Part shown: positions 1 through 11,808 of the stretch, piece by piece
Position numbering within the stretch: the first letter of the stretch is position 1
Layout of the letters: every line of letters starts with the position of its first letter
Assembly: GCF_051020985.1 (NCBI RefSeq)
Contig: NC_134999.1
Span: 32,397,160-32,461,159 of the forward strand
Source of the DNA: Nomia melanderi
Lineage: Eukaryota > Arthropoda > Insecta > Hymenoptera > Halictidae
DNA length: 64,000 nucleotides
Direction: 5' to 3'
The notes under the pieces: generated by a model
Databases searched by the model: none
Seen by the model: only the letters and a program-made list of their open reading frames with translations
Told to the model about the DNA's origin: nothing
Translations under genes and position numbers: made by a program

Positions 1-42
1 TGCGAGCCAGCACGCGTGGCTCGCTGATACCGCGACGAGAAA

Positions 43-960
43 CCCGGTATCGAAATATTTGGGGATTTGCGGACACGAGTGCGGATGAAAAAGGGAACCA
101 GTTCCTTTCTGGTCTTCCTTGCTCTTGACCGGTCTTCTGGGTTTGGGTTTTACTAAGGGTATCGGTTTTTGTGATGGATATCGTGTTTTAAGTCTTTTGG
201 CGAAGACTCGATTGCTTACGGTGCACTTAAAAATGTGTAGACTATTTTGGGATATAATTTTGTTTATTTTTATAGATTTTGGCAAATGTTGAGTATGATG
301 TAGGTTTGGTCCGTGGGGATAGATGTTTGTCGCAGTTGGAGACTCTTTAACCTGCTATCGACGTATTGTTGGTTTTACGGATACGAGAACTGATAAAAAA
401 GGGAACCAGTTCCTTTCTGCTCTTCCTTGGTCTTGACCGGTCTTCTGAGTTTGGGTTTTATTAAGGGTAGTGGTTTTTGTGATGGATATCGTGTTTTAAG
501 TCTTTTGGTGAAAACTTGATTGCTTATGGTGCACTTAAAAAATGGGATGTAAGTCTGTTTATTTTTATAGACTTTGGTATGTATACTATGAATATGGTGT
601 ATTTATGGTCTGTGAGAATATATGTTTATCGCAGTTGGAGACTTTTTTACCTGGTATCGACATATTTGGGGATTTGCGGACTCGAGAGCGGATAAAAAAG
701 GGAACCAGTTCCTTTCTGCTCTTCCTTGGTCTTGACCGGTCTTTTGGGTGGGGGTTTTATTAAGGGTATTGATTTTTGGGATTGATATCGTGTTTCAAGT
801 CTTTTGGTGAAGGCTTGATTGCTTGTGGTGTACTTAAAAATGTGTAGAGTATTTTGGGATATAATTTTGTTTATTTCTATAGACTTTGGTAAGAGTATAC
901 TATGAATATGGTGTATTTTTGGTCTGTGGGAATATGTTTGTCGCAGTTGGAGACTCTTTT
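43..960. repeat. Tandem array, about three copies of a 300-bp unit
   Basis: Three head-to-tail copies begin near 43, 351 and 650 (unit lengths about 308, 299 and 311). Each opens with a CCYGSTATCGA-like start and contains GGAACCAGTTCC (at 94, 402 and 701), then a GACCGGTC palindrome, a TTAAGTCTTTTGG segment, and an end resembling GCAGTTGGAGACTCTTT. Copies differ by scattered substitutions and small indels, so the array is not recent. The sequence before 43 and after 960 is unrelated. The 73-codon ORF at 542-763 lies across copies 2 and 3 and is disrupted in copy 1, so I do not treat it as a gene. This looks like a small satellite or a locally amplified segment. Confidence 0.9.
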
Positions 961-3900
961 ATTAGAGATGGTACTTTAGTTTACAATTAGTAGTAACCGT
1001 ATGATTAATTAATTATTCATAGATGTGTATACTAGTGTACCTTAGGAAGGGTTCTTTTCAAGATTTAGATTGTGAACAGGAATTTAGGGAAAATGAGAAT
1101 TTGGTGAGTATTCATTCATTTTTGTCGAAGTGTTAGAGTACAGTTAGAAGGAATTTTGGTAAGCATCGTTGTAATGTACTGTTTATCGTTAAAAAAATAT
1201 TAAAGATAATCTTTTTACCAGATCCGAAGGTTTCCACTGAAGAAGAAATGATGTATCCACCGTAGGTGTATACTCACCGCAACAGTTCAATATTTATAAA
1301 TGCAGAACAGCGTATCTCTCCAATCGAACCGTACTGAACAATACTTTTGTTTATTAAATTCAATTTAAAGTCTCCGCTGCGTTTCTGGCTCGATATTATG
1401 AGGCAATGGATTAATGAATATGAATATTACTCAATTCACATCAATTGAAAGAAGATGATGTTTTCTGCTTATCCATATTCAATCTTCGCAGTAAATTTAC
1501 CCTTACAATGAATATATAATTTGTTCCTCCGTCGAGATGTCTTTAGTAAAAAAAATAACCCGTCAGCCAATTACAAAGGTTGCCATAAAACGAAACATTG
1601 AAAAGCGAATCACTAAAAATAATTTCAACCACTGCTTACAACATAAAACACTAAACGACCCATACAAAATCCTATGTCAAACAAGAAGCATTTCCAGAAG
1701 TAAACCAGTTTTCAATCATCCGAGAGAGCCACGAAATAAATCGCGATACTCGTCCCCTAAAAGCAGTCTTTATCGTGTTCGCTCTTTCAAGAAATGAAGA
1801 AGACGTAACTGGAACAACAGTTTACTGGAATACTGGTATACCGTCCTCGCTAAAGGAAGCAGCAGGTGCGCGGAAGCCGCTCCGATTCCTCGAGCAACGC
1901 AAAATCGTCGAGTGATCCCACGAAAACGGTGAATCTCAACGTTTCTACCATATGACGTCGCGATAACGACGCTGAGTGGCGTCTCGGTCCGCTGATCGGC
2001 GCAAGAAACCACGACATTGCAGCTGCATGTAAGAAAATCGATACAAGGACTTCAGTAGGTCGTGGAACGGGCAGGTGACGTTGGTCGCGTGCCAGACTCC
2101 CCTTCCTTTTTGCCGGTAAGAAAAGCATTTTGCGCAACCCCCATTGTCCTTGGCTCCCTTCTTGCTCACGGTTTGTGGTCCCTTTAACATAGGACCCAAG
2201 AAGACCGGCACCCTTCGGCTGTCGCGAAGGGATTTCCCTATGGGCTCCGGTAAGGGTCTCCCTCCTTCGACCTCTGCGGCACGATATATCGCGCGTGCAT
2301 CTTGAAATGATCCATGCGCTACGCTAGGATTGACTTTCGTCACGATCCTCGGCTGCCATCGAAATTAGATCGAAAATTGTTTCGTGCTTGATCCCCCTTA
2401 TTTCTGTGATCTGAACGTTTTTTCAGTTGAAATTGATGGGTCACGTGCATATCTTGTAATTGGGCTTGATAGATCTTTCATGGGAACTATTAACTTCGGT
2501 ATGTTTGAGAAAGCTGAGGTATTTTATGATCGAGAACGTTTCTAGGAACATTTTAACGTTGGTATTGGCAGCAGAATATTGCTTCTCCGGTGAAAATGTT
2601 TTGAACACAATGAGTAAACGATTTTGATAAAGGAATGGTTTTGAATCTTCTTTAAATGCGAGTAAACATTTTAGGTAATCGAATATGTAAATATCTAATT
2701 ATCAATTCGGTTGCTAGTGAAATAATTAATAGAAACAGCACGGTACATTTAATATGTATCAGTTTTAGAAATAGGAGGTAAGAGTATTTTCCATTGGTTT
2801 CTATGATAGGTAGAAGGGAATCGAACAGTTCTCGAAACCTTTCGGCAAATATTGTTCCTCGATCCCGGTACAACATCAATTTCCAAGACATCAGCTGCTT
2901 TCCACAAATCAATAAATCGGCTGCAGGCCGGTCGTCTGGCGCGTGCCGTTATTCCCGGTTTGCTATATGTCGAAGACAAGAATCGAAGACTCGTATAAGA
3001 AGAGCTTTCCCCTCTACGATCCACACTGGACCATTGTTCACCACCCCAAGACTCAAACCGAGCACGAGCACATTTGCTCCAGCTGATGCAACGATTTTAG
3101 CATTAAGGTGCCCCTTCGTTGTGCCATCGGTGATCACGTATCCCCCGTTAATGCATGTCCGAGGGAATTTCCCTAGCAAGCCACCTGGAAAGTTTCAAAC
3201 TGTCTGATTAACTAGAATTCTTGCTGTAGTTAGTTGTTGGGTAATCGATCTCTTGATCCCGAGATTACAGGTTCGGCAGTGATTACTCTGTTTAATGACT
3301 GCGGAGGAATTTCCTGTGAGCTGTTAATCATGCGTGCTTAACTTAAATAAACTAGAAGAATGTTTTGACGCGAATAAAAGGCTTGATTGCATTCTTATCG
3401 TTCGATAAAACGAAGAATATAAAGATGAAGTCCTAATTGCTTGCAACATGATTATGAATGATGGTCCTCGATATTGGTTCCTTATGTTATACAAGTTTAA
3501 GTCGCTATTTTTTCAAATCCACATTTTACAAAAGCCTTTGTATCGATTCAAATATTCCAAATATTCGGAAACGAGAAATCTACAATATTCTATAACTTTC
3601 CTTACTTTTACTATAACACTTAATTTACTTTCAATCGAGTTATTCGAATCATTAGACTATACGTATTAACAGATAGAATCATTCGCAGAAAGTAGCGAAT
3701 AATTATAACCTAAATAAAACGTTCCACCGTCGAGCCTTCATTCGACCAATTACCGTCAATAAGTACTTATTCAAAGCAATCCGAATAATGCCCGAAATCC
3801 GCTGAACAACTAGAACCCTTGTCGAGCCATTTACCAATGCAGCCATCTCGCAAGCCGAGGAAAGTAGACAATGCTGTTATTCTCGCAGCGAAACAAGCGG

Positions 3901-5579
3901 CGATGATTTCCCCGCGCCTAATAGCCGGTTTACTTTTGCGTGAACTAACTCGTTCGAAGTGACAAATTTCACCTAAGGCGTCCCCCAATGGGACCTCCGC
4001 AACGCGCGGCCATTTGCATAGAGCTGCGGCGACCAGCTACTGTATTTTTTTTTTTCGAGAAATGCGCCGCTTCGATCGACGTTCGAAGGAACAAGCCATT
4101 GTTCAAACGTCGCGTTACATCATCGGGAAGGCAGATGCTCGCGCAAGGAACCACTCGACCGAGGAGCGTCATCCGCTTTAATTGCTGGTCACCCCAATGC
4201 TCCCCTTTTCGACACCTATGGATTCCGAATACCAACGAAACGCGAGGCACAATCCTTTCTTCTACCTGTGAGATCTTACGCTCCGACGCCCCCTGTGAAC
4301 CTTCGAACCAGTATCTTCTGCAACCTGGAAGGATTAGGAACAATTTCGTGCCGCGGACGATTTAATTGCTTCCCTGGGAAGTCTAATTTTAAAGGATTGA
4401 AGTCTTGAGTAATGAAAGTGATGGTTGTCGATTATTCTAATGCCTGCTGCAGTACCTACACGCGCAATGTGAATCTTCTAACATCCTTCCGTTTTACAGT
4501 ATAGAGATTTATAATAAGAAAACGAATTAATCATTGTAGCTTCCAGTATAAAGTAAAAACCCCGCTGAATTTGATAAAACATCATTATACCAGATTTCTA
4601 TAATTTAAATAAGACTACAAAGCTTGCTTAAGGTTCGTTCGTCTTTAAATACTTCATTCCTTTGCGAAACTAGAATTACGAATCTATTATACATACACTA
4701 TTCCCGCGTAGTATTATTAACAAATCAAAGAGACTGTTCGATTGAACAGCTCCGAATAAAGGAAATATACTAGACTCCACTTCAGCCTCTTCAAACTTCT
4801 TCAGAAGGCTGCAGCATAATCGAATAAGATTTCGCAAGCTGCTTCTGTTATGTCATACGTTAATCATAATTAAGCAGCGGAGATCGAGATATCCGCAAAG
4901 ACAAAGGCTGCCATTTCGGATCTGGATTTCGCGGCGGGTACACGGCAGGTTGCTGCAGCGACGTGGCGGCAGAAGCGCGGCGTCAGCGGCAGCAACCTTG
5001 CTCCGTAGAGGCGCTCCTAGGCGCCCCGAGAGAGAGAGCGAGCTGGTGAGAACACACCGCGCCACGCGTTCCCACCATCCTTCTCGGGCATCTTCGTCCA
5101 CCTCTTCGGACGTATTCGGCTCCGCACTCCGCTCCCGATATCAGCGCGGCAGCCCCACCACCGGCGGATGGCCCCCCTCGTTGGGGCCCAAGATGCCCTT
5201 TTGTTACTGAAAATTGGCAGCTTAGTTTAGGTGTTGTTTGGAGACGAGAACAGCCGGGATGAGGTGTCGTAATGAAGTTGCGCAAAGGATTGACGGTGCT
5301 AGGAACGCTCACGAAAGGACCATGATGAGGCCCAATTCCACTGAAAGTCATATTTCTTCTATTTTCAAGAGGAATCGGAAGGTTCTGACGATTCATCTAT
5401 TTGAAGAAAGGTTTCCTCCGAGTTCAACCTTCTACGCGATGAATTATAACATTCCAATATTTTACTGGGATTTTTATATAAATATTTCAGGCTTCTAAAT
5501 AACGCATATGATAATTGGAAATGATTTATACACAAGTTTGGTTAGAACTACCATTTGGAGGGCTTTGTATTGAACAAAA
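961..5579. other. Intergenic, no gene recognised
   Basis: AT-rich spacer alternates with moderately GC-rich stretches (about 1850-2350, 2800-3200, 3770-4370 and 4900-5220). Overlapping ORFs of 80-137 codons occur on both strands in the GC-rich parts, for example 2794-3207 on plus and 2949-3179 on minus. None shows a recognisable domain, and opposite-strand ORFs over the same bases are expected from composition. No tRNA, transposase or repeat was seen. Confidence 0.5.
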
Positions 5580-6060
5580 TGAAATGATAGGAAACTCTAA
5601 GAATATTTAGTTATGCATCGAAACGTAGAAGTAAAACAATTGCAATATAATCTACTTAATTCATCCTATATGTTTTCTTCATAAAAAAATAAGAACCTAC
5701 AAAATTATAACCCTGTGCACTCGAGAGGCGACTCTAAGTCGCCATTCGATTGAACGCAGCAACATTATAAAATGAAAAATTCAATATAAAATGTTCACTA
5801 AGCTATTAACACGTGAAACATAGAAATAAAACAATTCTGCCCCATAATTTATGCAAGATGTTCCCTCATGTAATCTGCAAATAATATTATTAATATTTAG
5901 AAAATATTGAATGTTCGCATTGAAAAATATTGTCGAGTGCAAAGGGTTGACCAAATGAACTTACTATACAGTTATTTGTAGAAAGTTAAAAATTGAAGAA
6001 ACATTAGAAACGACCGTACCATAAATTTGTGCAACGTTATTCTAAGCAGTACGCTATAAT
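5580..6060. repeat. Three diverged copies of a short AT-rich repeat
   Basis: A motif of the form GAAAC(A/G)TAGAA(A/G)TAAAACAATT occurs at about 5619 and 5815, with a weaker relative at about 5998 (GAAACATTAGAAACGACC). Each is followed by related downstream sequence, such as CATAATTTATGCAA at 5844 and CATAAATTTGTGCAA at 6020. Spacing is about 183-196 bp. The middle copy lies inside the inverted-repeat element at 5711-5946, so the flanking copies may be remnants of related elements. Confidence 0.5.
5711..5946. mobile_element. piggyBac-type MITE, CCCTKTGCACTCGA family
   Basis: A 236-bp non-coding element bounded by terminal inverted repeats. The left end reads CCCTGTGCACTCGAGA and the right end, reverse-complemented, reads CCCTTTGCACTCGACA (14 of 16 identical). 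The flanks are TATAA on the left and TTGA on the right, consistent with a decayed TTAA target duplication. A perfect subterminal hairpin (GGCGACT, loop CTA, AGTCGCC) lies at 5727-5743. CCCT termini and TTAA targets are typical of the piggyBac superfamily. No transposase is encoded, so it would depend on an autonomous relative. A second member is at 61028-61260. Confidence 0.75.
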
Positions 6061-6904
6061 TAAAAACGGAATCAGGCTAGATTCCTCCGGCAATGGTTCA
6101 ACCCTGCCGTTTCCGGCGAGGCCACCGGAAACGGGAAAGGATGATTTAAGAGAGGAACCTGCGGACGCAACCCGTTCCCGTAAATCGGAGTATTCCTCGA
6201 AGGCAGTTAAGGAGACAATTTGAAAACAATCCCGGTCCCAGTGCACGGATTACCGCTCGCCTTCTCGGAGCACGGTATCGATGGCCCCGGTCCCATGGAA
6301 GAACAGAGGACGGTTCGCTCCGGAGCGCCGAAGACTAAACAGATCGTGTTTCCTAAAGATCAGCCGCCGAATGATTTTAACGGACTTGTGAACAGATTCT
6401 TAATACAGTTCGCCTCGGTGTTTAGCCCGGTGGGCTGTGTGTTACCGGATGTGTTGAGAAGATTGAGTTACTGTACTCATAATACTTGGCTAAAGAGACT
6501 TTTTTAGTTCCCAGCCAGCCGCAAAACAATGGAGTCATTCAGGGAGCCGAAAATTGTTATTGGAAGTGGAAATGCTGATCAGCATTTCATTTTGAACCTG
6601 ATTACTGACAGATTCTTCATATAGTACTTAAATGAAGAGTTTTAATATTCACTAATCATAATAACGAAGGAATAGATAATAGAAGTATTGAAAATTATAA
6701 CTTGAAAATCGTGATATAGTTGAACCTTAAAAATACTAAAATGGACCATTTTGATTCATACAGTACGACTAATACCAAATCACTTTTGATTCCTCATTCA
6801 AAACATAAGCAACAGTACAAAAATCTTTTCCAACGTATCCTCCATTAATTCCTCCGCCAACCCTTCTAATCACCAGTCCTAAGTCAATCCCCATCAATCC
6901 CTAG
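6061..6904. other. Intergenic, no gene recognised
   Basis: The first 450 bases are moderately GC-rich and hold short ORFs on both strands without recognisable domains. The remainder is AT-rich spacer. I see no repeat, RNA gene or regulatory cluster. Confidence 0.5.
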
Positions 6905-7104
6905 TCCTTTACCGACGAAGATTCTTTAAAGTACACAAAATCTTCGCCTCTGCAAATCACGCATCGAATGCCTAAATAATAAAGCACCACGACACTATAT
7001 ACTGATTTTTTACTTTCCCAGTCGTCAAATCGTCTGTTTGCAGCTTAGTATTACAAACATGAAAGTCAATTCCCGGAAAAATGTTGACATCCGTCCGCAA
7101 AGAG
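6905..7104. mobile_element. piggyBac-like MITE family 1, copy A
   Basis: About 200 bp, alignable by eye along its length with 44031-44235 and in its right half with 10432-10614. The left end resembles TCCTTTACCGACGAAGATT and the right end CCGTCCGCAAAGAG, forming imperfect inverted termini around CCTTTGCGGACG. Shared internal landmarks are CCTAAATAATA near 6971, a CTTAGTATTACAAACATGAAAG segment near 7045 and TGTTGACATCCGT near 7083. No coding capacity is seen and the TTAA flanks are lost. Confidence 0.65.
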
Positions 7105-9479
7105 CCGAAACCCTGTAATCTCCGTCCGAGGAGCTCCGAGCAACCAGAAGCAACACGGAGGCATAAAACGATAAACCAATACTCGAGGTAATTGCTCGCT
7201 CGCGGGTCCACGAGCGGCCCAGGCAGAGTCGTATAAAGCATTCCCACAAGGGCCCCGGGTAACCTCCCACGATCGGCGAACAGGGAGGGAAACAGTTACC
7301 GCTAGTCGCCGGGGACACGAAATTTCAGCCTTTCTATGCAAATACGTACCTGGACGGTGCGGAGTCTGGGGCGGGCACCGACTTAGCACCGTTTTACTTC
7401 TTCCCTTCCCAATAAAACGGCGAGCGCGCCGGGTCGCCCTATCGCGGGCCCCTCGTGTGTCAGCCACGCGCACCTCCGTAGCGGTCAGGCCCCCATAATA
7501 GATGCACGAGGCGAGGCGCGTTGCCTCGTTTCTCTTTTCTCTACCGTTTTCTTTTCTTTTCCTCTGTCCTCTCCTCTTTCGGGGCCCGAACGCTCCCCTC
7601 CCGGCCTGTATGGGCGATCTAGCCGCTTGGGCCCCCACCACCGGCAACCCTTCTCCGTCTCCCTTTTTCCTCCGTGCGAGGGCATTATGGTGGCCCGGCG
7701 GTATCCACCGACACGACGACGACGGAATATAAGGCGAAAAGGGTGAAGCGAAACGCGAATCGCAGAAACGTGGGAACCGTCGCCAGGTGATCCCTCGCGC
7801 CACGTTAGAGCCAGGCCTGGCACGAACTTTTGCGAGCCAAGGAAGGCAACGGGGCCCGAGCGGAGAAGGAAAGAAGGGGCACAGAGACGCGCGAGAATGG
7901 GGTGGCCACTAGCGAGGAAAGGGTAGCGCGACTGCGTCGATAGAGGTCCGGCCACCCTTGGCTACGGGGGGTTGCATGAGTTCTTTTTTTTTTAGTTTTC
8001 CTTGTCGCTGATATTGGGAACGATGGATGTAGATTCTGCGGAGATGCGTGAGGTTTGGATGTTGGGGATGGAGGAGGCCTTTTTTTGGATTTGCGTTGGA
8101 AATGTGGAAGTTGTTGTTTGGGAAATGAGTTTTTGGGGAGGTTTCGGTTTGGTTAAGATAATTGGATGTCTTGTTAGGTGTGATGGTCTATTTATATATA
8201 AATTCATCAATATATATCAATTCAATTGATATATATCAATTCATTTTCAATATGAGAGATATAAATTCGTTATTCTCGTGAATTGAGAAAATTAATGCGC
8301 CATTTGTGTAGTTAACATTTAAATTCTATTTTCCATTTTTATCCGAGAAAATGAATCCTTCAGAATTCCTTGTAGTCGTGGCTTATAGAATTTCTCATAG
8401 GATCGTAACACGCGTGGATCCTCGTGGAAGTTTCGTTTAATCCGAAACTGTTTAAAGGATAGCTGTTACCTGGTCGAAGTCGGCATTGTAATCGGCTGTC
8501 TCGCGTGTGTCCAGCACACGACCCGATTCCCAGCGGCACGACCCACTGACCCAATTCGTATGAATGGGGTACTTTCAATTTACGATCGGGATTTAGTGGA
8601 GCATTGTTCGAGACATCTTTCGAGTTACCGTCGAACGGATCAATCGACGTGGGGTACCCGGCTGCCTGTCAAATTCACCGTTCACGCCCGTTAGTTTTCA
8701 GCAGGAAGCTTTAAGTCCGCCCGCAACCATAAAGACGATCGTACAAAATTATTTTCGAAAATATCGTTACCTTTATTGTTACATTTGTTTCGATTACCGT
8801 CGTAAGTGAACGTTTACAGAATATTTTCTATCGTTTCGATAGCCTTCTGGTTGCACCAGGAAACCGCGTGGAGGCGAGCAACTTTTTATTATAAGGAAAT
8901 TCATGGGAATCGTGTCCCGCTCGTAGAGACAAATACGCCGGAGTAATAAATGACGCCGTCTGTCGCGCGACCGGTACATTTTTTCATCGAACTCCCACGG
9001 AAACGAGTTACATTTCCCTGTATTCCACAATCCAGGCGTTTCCCCGCGAGGACGATCCAGATGTCGTCTAAAAACGACCCCACGCACGCATTTTTTTCGA
9101 CGGGGCTCCCTGCTGCTGAATATAGAAGCGCCATTAAATGTAATGCAATTAAAATTCTATTTCTGTACGGGGCGGTCTTTATTCAATTAAAATTTCACTG
9201 ACAAAGCGTTTGCGCGGTCCCGCTATTTTCACGGTAGTTAAAACATTGAAAGAGTAACACACAAATTAAACAGAGGTACAACATTTGCATTGAATTTTCG
9301 TTTTATTTACGAAATTCTTACGGGATACTTGAACGTTTTATTTCTCAAATTATTAGTACATGTGTCAATGAACAATGTAATAATTTATCTCTCAAGCCTT
9401 CTCAATTTATTTAATAATCTCCAAAATTATTAATAAAGAAAAATGAACTGTTCCTCGTTAAATCTCATTTTTATCTAAT
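7105..9479. other. Intergenic: GC-rich block, then AT-rich spacer
   Basis: Bases 7105-7960 form a CpG-rich block in which several long ORFs overlap on opposite strands (up to 245 codons on minus). The predicted proteins are basic, low-complexity and without domains, so I treat them as composition artefacts. One Su(H)-type octamer, CGTGGGAA, occurs at 7769-7776. The rest is spacer, with a long palindrome at 8210-8236. Confidence 0.5.
8210..8236. repeat. Perfect AT-rich palindrome, 13-bp arms
   Basis: The arm ATATATATCAATT pairs perfectly with AATTGATATATAT around a single central C at 8223. TATATATCAATTCA also recurs as a direct repeat at 8211 and 8230. It could extrude a cruciform or form a hairpin in RNA. 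No function can be assigned. Confidence 0.85.
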
Positions 9480-9729
9480 ACTAACCATACCGCGAACCGG
9501 TTAAATGACTGGTTGTAAAATTTAATTAAAAGCCGTGCGTCTTTCGTTCATTTAACTTCCCATCAATTCCAATTGTTCTATTAAACAGTTTTTCCATTTT
9601 CGTCCTTCCTTTTGTTTTCGTTCGCTCTAAAAAAACGTGTAGCATCTAATTTGTTTACCTTTCTCTTGCAGCCAGTTATTCGACTAGTTACGATAGCAAT
9701 AAGATATACAAAATGCCGGTACGGTTAGT
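9480..9729. mobile_element. MITE family 2, copy A (ACTAACCRTACCG termini)
   Basis: About 250 bp with terminal inverted repeats ACTAACCATACCGCG (left) and, reverse-complemented, ACTAACCGTACCGGC (right). The interior aligns by eye with the element at 24187-24411: a GTTCATTTAACTTC / CATTGAACTTC segment, CAGTTTTTCCATTTTCGTCCTTCC / CAGTTTTCAATTTTTGCCTTTCC, a GTTTTCGTTCGC / GTTTCCGTTGCGCC segment, and a shared CTAGTTACG end. It is non-coding, with no clear target-site duplication. The superfamily cannot be named from the termini. Confidence 0.7.
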
Positions 9730-10431
9730 GTTAATCCAGGAAAATCGGAAAGTTCGAAAATACTTCGAAAAACCTGTTTCCGGTATCAAAAATTGAACCG
9801 TATCCTCCAGATAATGGTCACGGAGCAGCAGAAAAAAAACTAAATCGTGTGAAATCAAATTAATTTGAGACACCTGGCGGCAACCAAGACTGAACGGCCG
9901 AGGCAATCGATTAGGCGGTTCCATCGTGAGACTAGGAAGCCCGGGGTCCGGTCTTGTTCTTGCGGGCGGAAGCGAAGATTTCAAGATTCGGGGGATAGCG
10001 TTTCCTTCCTGTCGGATCTCTCATGGTGGGTACGAGGGCTGCAGGTGTATCCCGAGATCGGGCCGCAAAGTAGAGGGTGGGCGTTCCAAATTTAGACTCG
10101 CCTCTTGATCTTCCTCAAGAGGTTTGTGGTCAAGCGAACTACTCGAGGCTCTCAGACTCACGGGGTTAATGAGGAGGTCGCGACATCTGACCGAACGCCT
10201 TCCGTTATGACAGCTAGCTGGAATATTTATGGGAAATCGTGGCCCATGGGAATCAGACGGAACCGGACGATGAGAATTTCCATGGACGACCGTTTATGAC
10301 CCGTCGAAAATTCCTTTTTTGGATCTAATTCCGTTTTACGGCGCGCGGTACCGAGAACTTTGGGAACTTGTCCTTTCGACACAAGATGAGGGCAGATTAA
10401 GTGCTCGCGTCTTCGGCTATCTTAATTTCCA
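9730..10431. other. Intergenic, no gene recognised
   Basis: Mixed-composition spacer with short ORFs on the plus strand (9865-10299 region) that lack domains and overlap each other. Nothing further is recognised. Confidence 0.5.
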
Positions 10432-10614
10432 GGGTTCCAGATATTTCGAAAGTTTTCAAATAAAAAATATACTCGTAAAATACGAAACCTAAATAATAGA
10501 GAAAAGAGAAACAATGTACTGATCTTTCGCTGTTTTAGTAATTAAATTGTGTGCTTAGTATTACAAATATGAAAGCTTGATCTTGTCAGACTGTCGACAT
10601 TCGTTCGCAAAGGG
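10432..10614. mobile_element. piggyBac-like MITE family 1, copy B (left end decayed)
   Basis: The right half matches copies A and C: CCTAAATAATAGAGAAAAGAG near 10488, CTTAGTATTACAAATATGAAAG near 10555, CTGTCGACATTCG near 10591 and the terminus TTCGTTCGCAAAGGG at 10600-10614. It is immediately followed by TTAA (10615-10618), the expected piggyBac-type target. The left terminus is too diverged to place exactly, so the start given is approximate. Confidence 0.6.
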
Positions 10615-10618
10615 TTAA

Positions 10619-11621
10619 AGAACAAAGTTCCACGTATGTTCCTTAGCATTCCTTAGATTATTTCGTGACGTATTTTTTCAAGAGAACGTAGACAGAATGT
10701 CTAAAAGTGGAAAACTTAAAAATTGCATTCTACATTCGTTAAATTTAGTATTCATTTAACGAATTTCACGCTCTATGTTTTTAGGAAATATTTTAATGAA
10801 ACGCGTTACGTCGGACGTAAAGTAACTAAATATTTGAGAACTGGATTCTCGACGAAATAATCAATTCTCTGTACTATCGAATGGTAAAAAAAGTCTACTG
10901 GCATGGAATCGGAACTGTAACAGAGGACAGGTATGGCGAGCAGTAACGGTGAATCGAGATCGCCGGAAGAGGGGCGATAAGTTAAAAACAAAATTCAAGG
11001 CCGCGGCCTGTTTTATTGTGGAAGCCAGTCGTACCCTCGACGGAACTTCCGAGTCCAGAGTTTGCAGATGCAGGAGCAAGAAGGGGCCCGGGGCTCTTAC
11101 TTCGGCCCTCTTGTAGTTCGGGGGGTCCTCCATGGCTACGCAATAATATACCAGTCCCAGGGACAAAGCTGCAGTTTAACGTAGCACATTATGCATTTAC
11201 TGATGGTAGGTACCCAAAATAAAACCATAAAGTACCTACTTTTAGGGGACGGCCTATCCTTTTTCAAAAATGTAACGGACTCGCCGCCGGATGAATCGAA
11301 GACGATCTGCCGGACATTCGAAGAATATATCACCAGAAGCCGATGATTATGAACGGAACAACTTCCGAATTTCAATATGAAGTTCATATATTCCAAAGAA
11401 GGATTCGTGTACTCTATTAATCGTCAATCTACGGAGCAGTTATTCTTCGAATATCAAATTACTACCCTCAAAATGATTATTTTCAAACGTAGGGACATTC
11501 GTACGTTCCGAAATATGAATTCTTACTACCAAACATTGATTATGAATCGATCCTCTGTTATCCAGTGTCTTAACGTTAACAGGTTTCATCCCCCTGTGTA
11601 AGGGTTAACAATTATACTCCA
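10619..11621. other. Intergenic, no gene recognised
   Basis: AT-rich spacer with a GC-rich patch near 10980-11130. ORFs of 60-100 codons overlap on both strands and show no domain. Confidence 0.5.
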
Positions 11622-11808
11622 ATTGAAACTGAAAACTCACGAAATTCACCGAACTTTTCTTCACGCCTAATATTAGAAAATCATTTACAGTGTATTGAAG
11701 TTCTTTATAGAGAGAATATTAGACAATCACCGTCAGTATACCGAAATTATTTATAAAAGGAAATATTAGAAACTCACTCTCATTATACTGAAGTTATTTA
11801 GGGAATGA
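11622..11808. repeat. 46-bp minisatellite, four units
   Basis: Units begin near 11622, 11669, 11715 and 11762. The last three share AATATTAGAMAATCA..., then GTRTAYYGAARTT and TATTTA-like ends. The first unit is more degenerate (GAAAACTCACGAAATTCACCG). The period is 46-47 bp. It is non-coding and lies 3.5 kb upstream of dpn. Confidence 0.75.

Noticed and set aside
43..960. Repeated units considered as a CRISPR-like array.
   Set aside because: Unit length is about 300 bp with no short repeat/unique spacer pattern, and the window is eukaryotic.
2794..3207. 137-codon plus ORF with a hydrophobic minus-strand ORF (2949-3179) opposite it.
   Set aside because: Neither translation resembles a known family, and opposite-strand openness points to composition.
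7066..7955. 245- and 156-codon minus-strand ORFs.
   Set aside because: Arg/Pro/Gly-rich low-complexity translations in a CpG-rich block, overlapping one another and a plus ORF.
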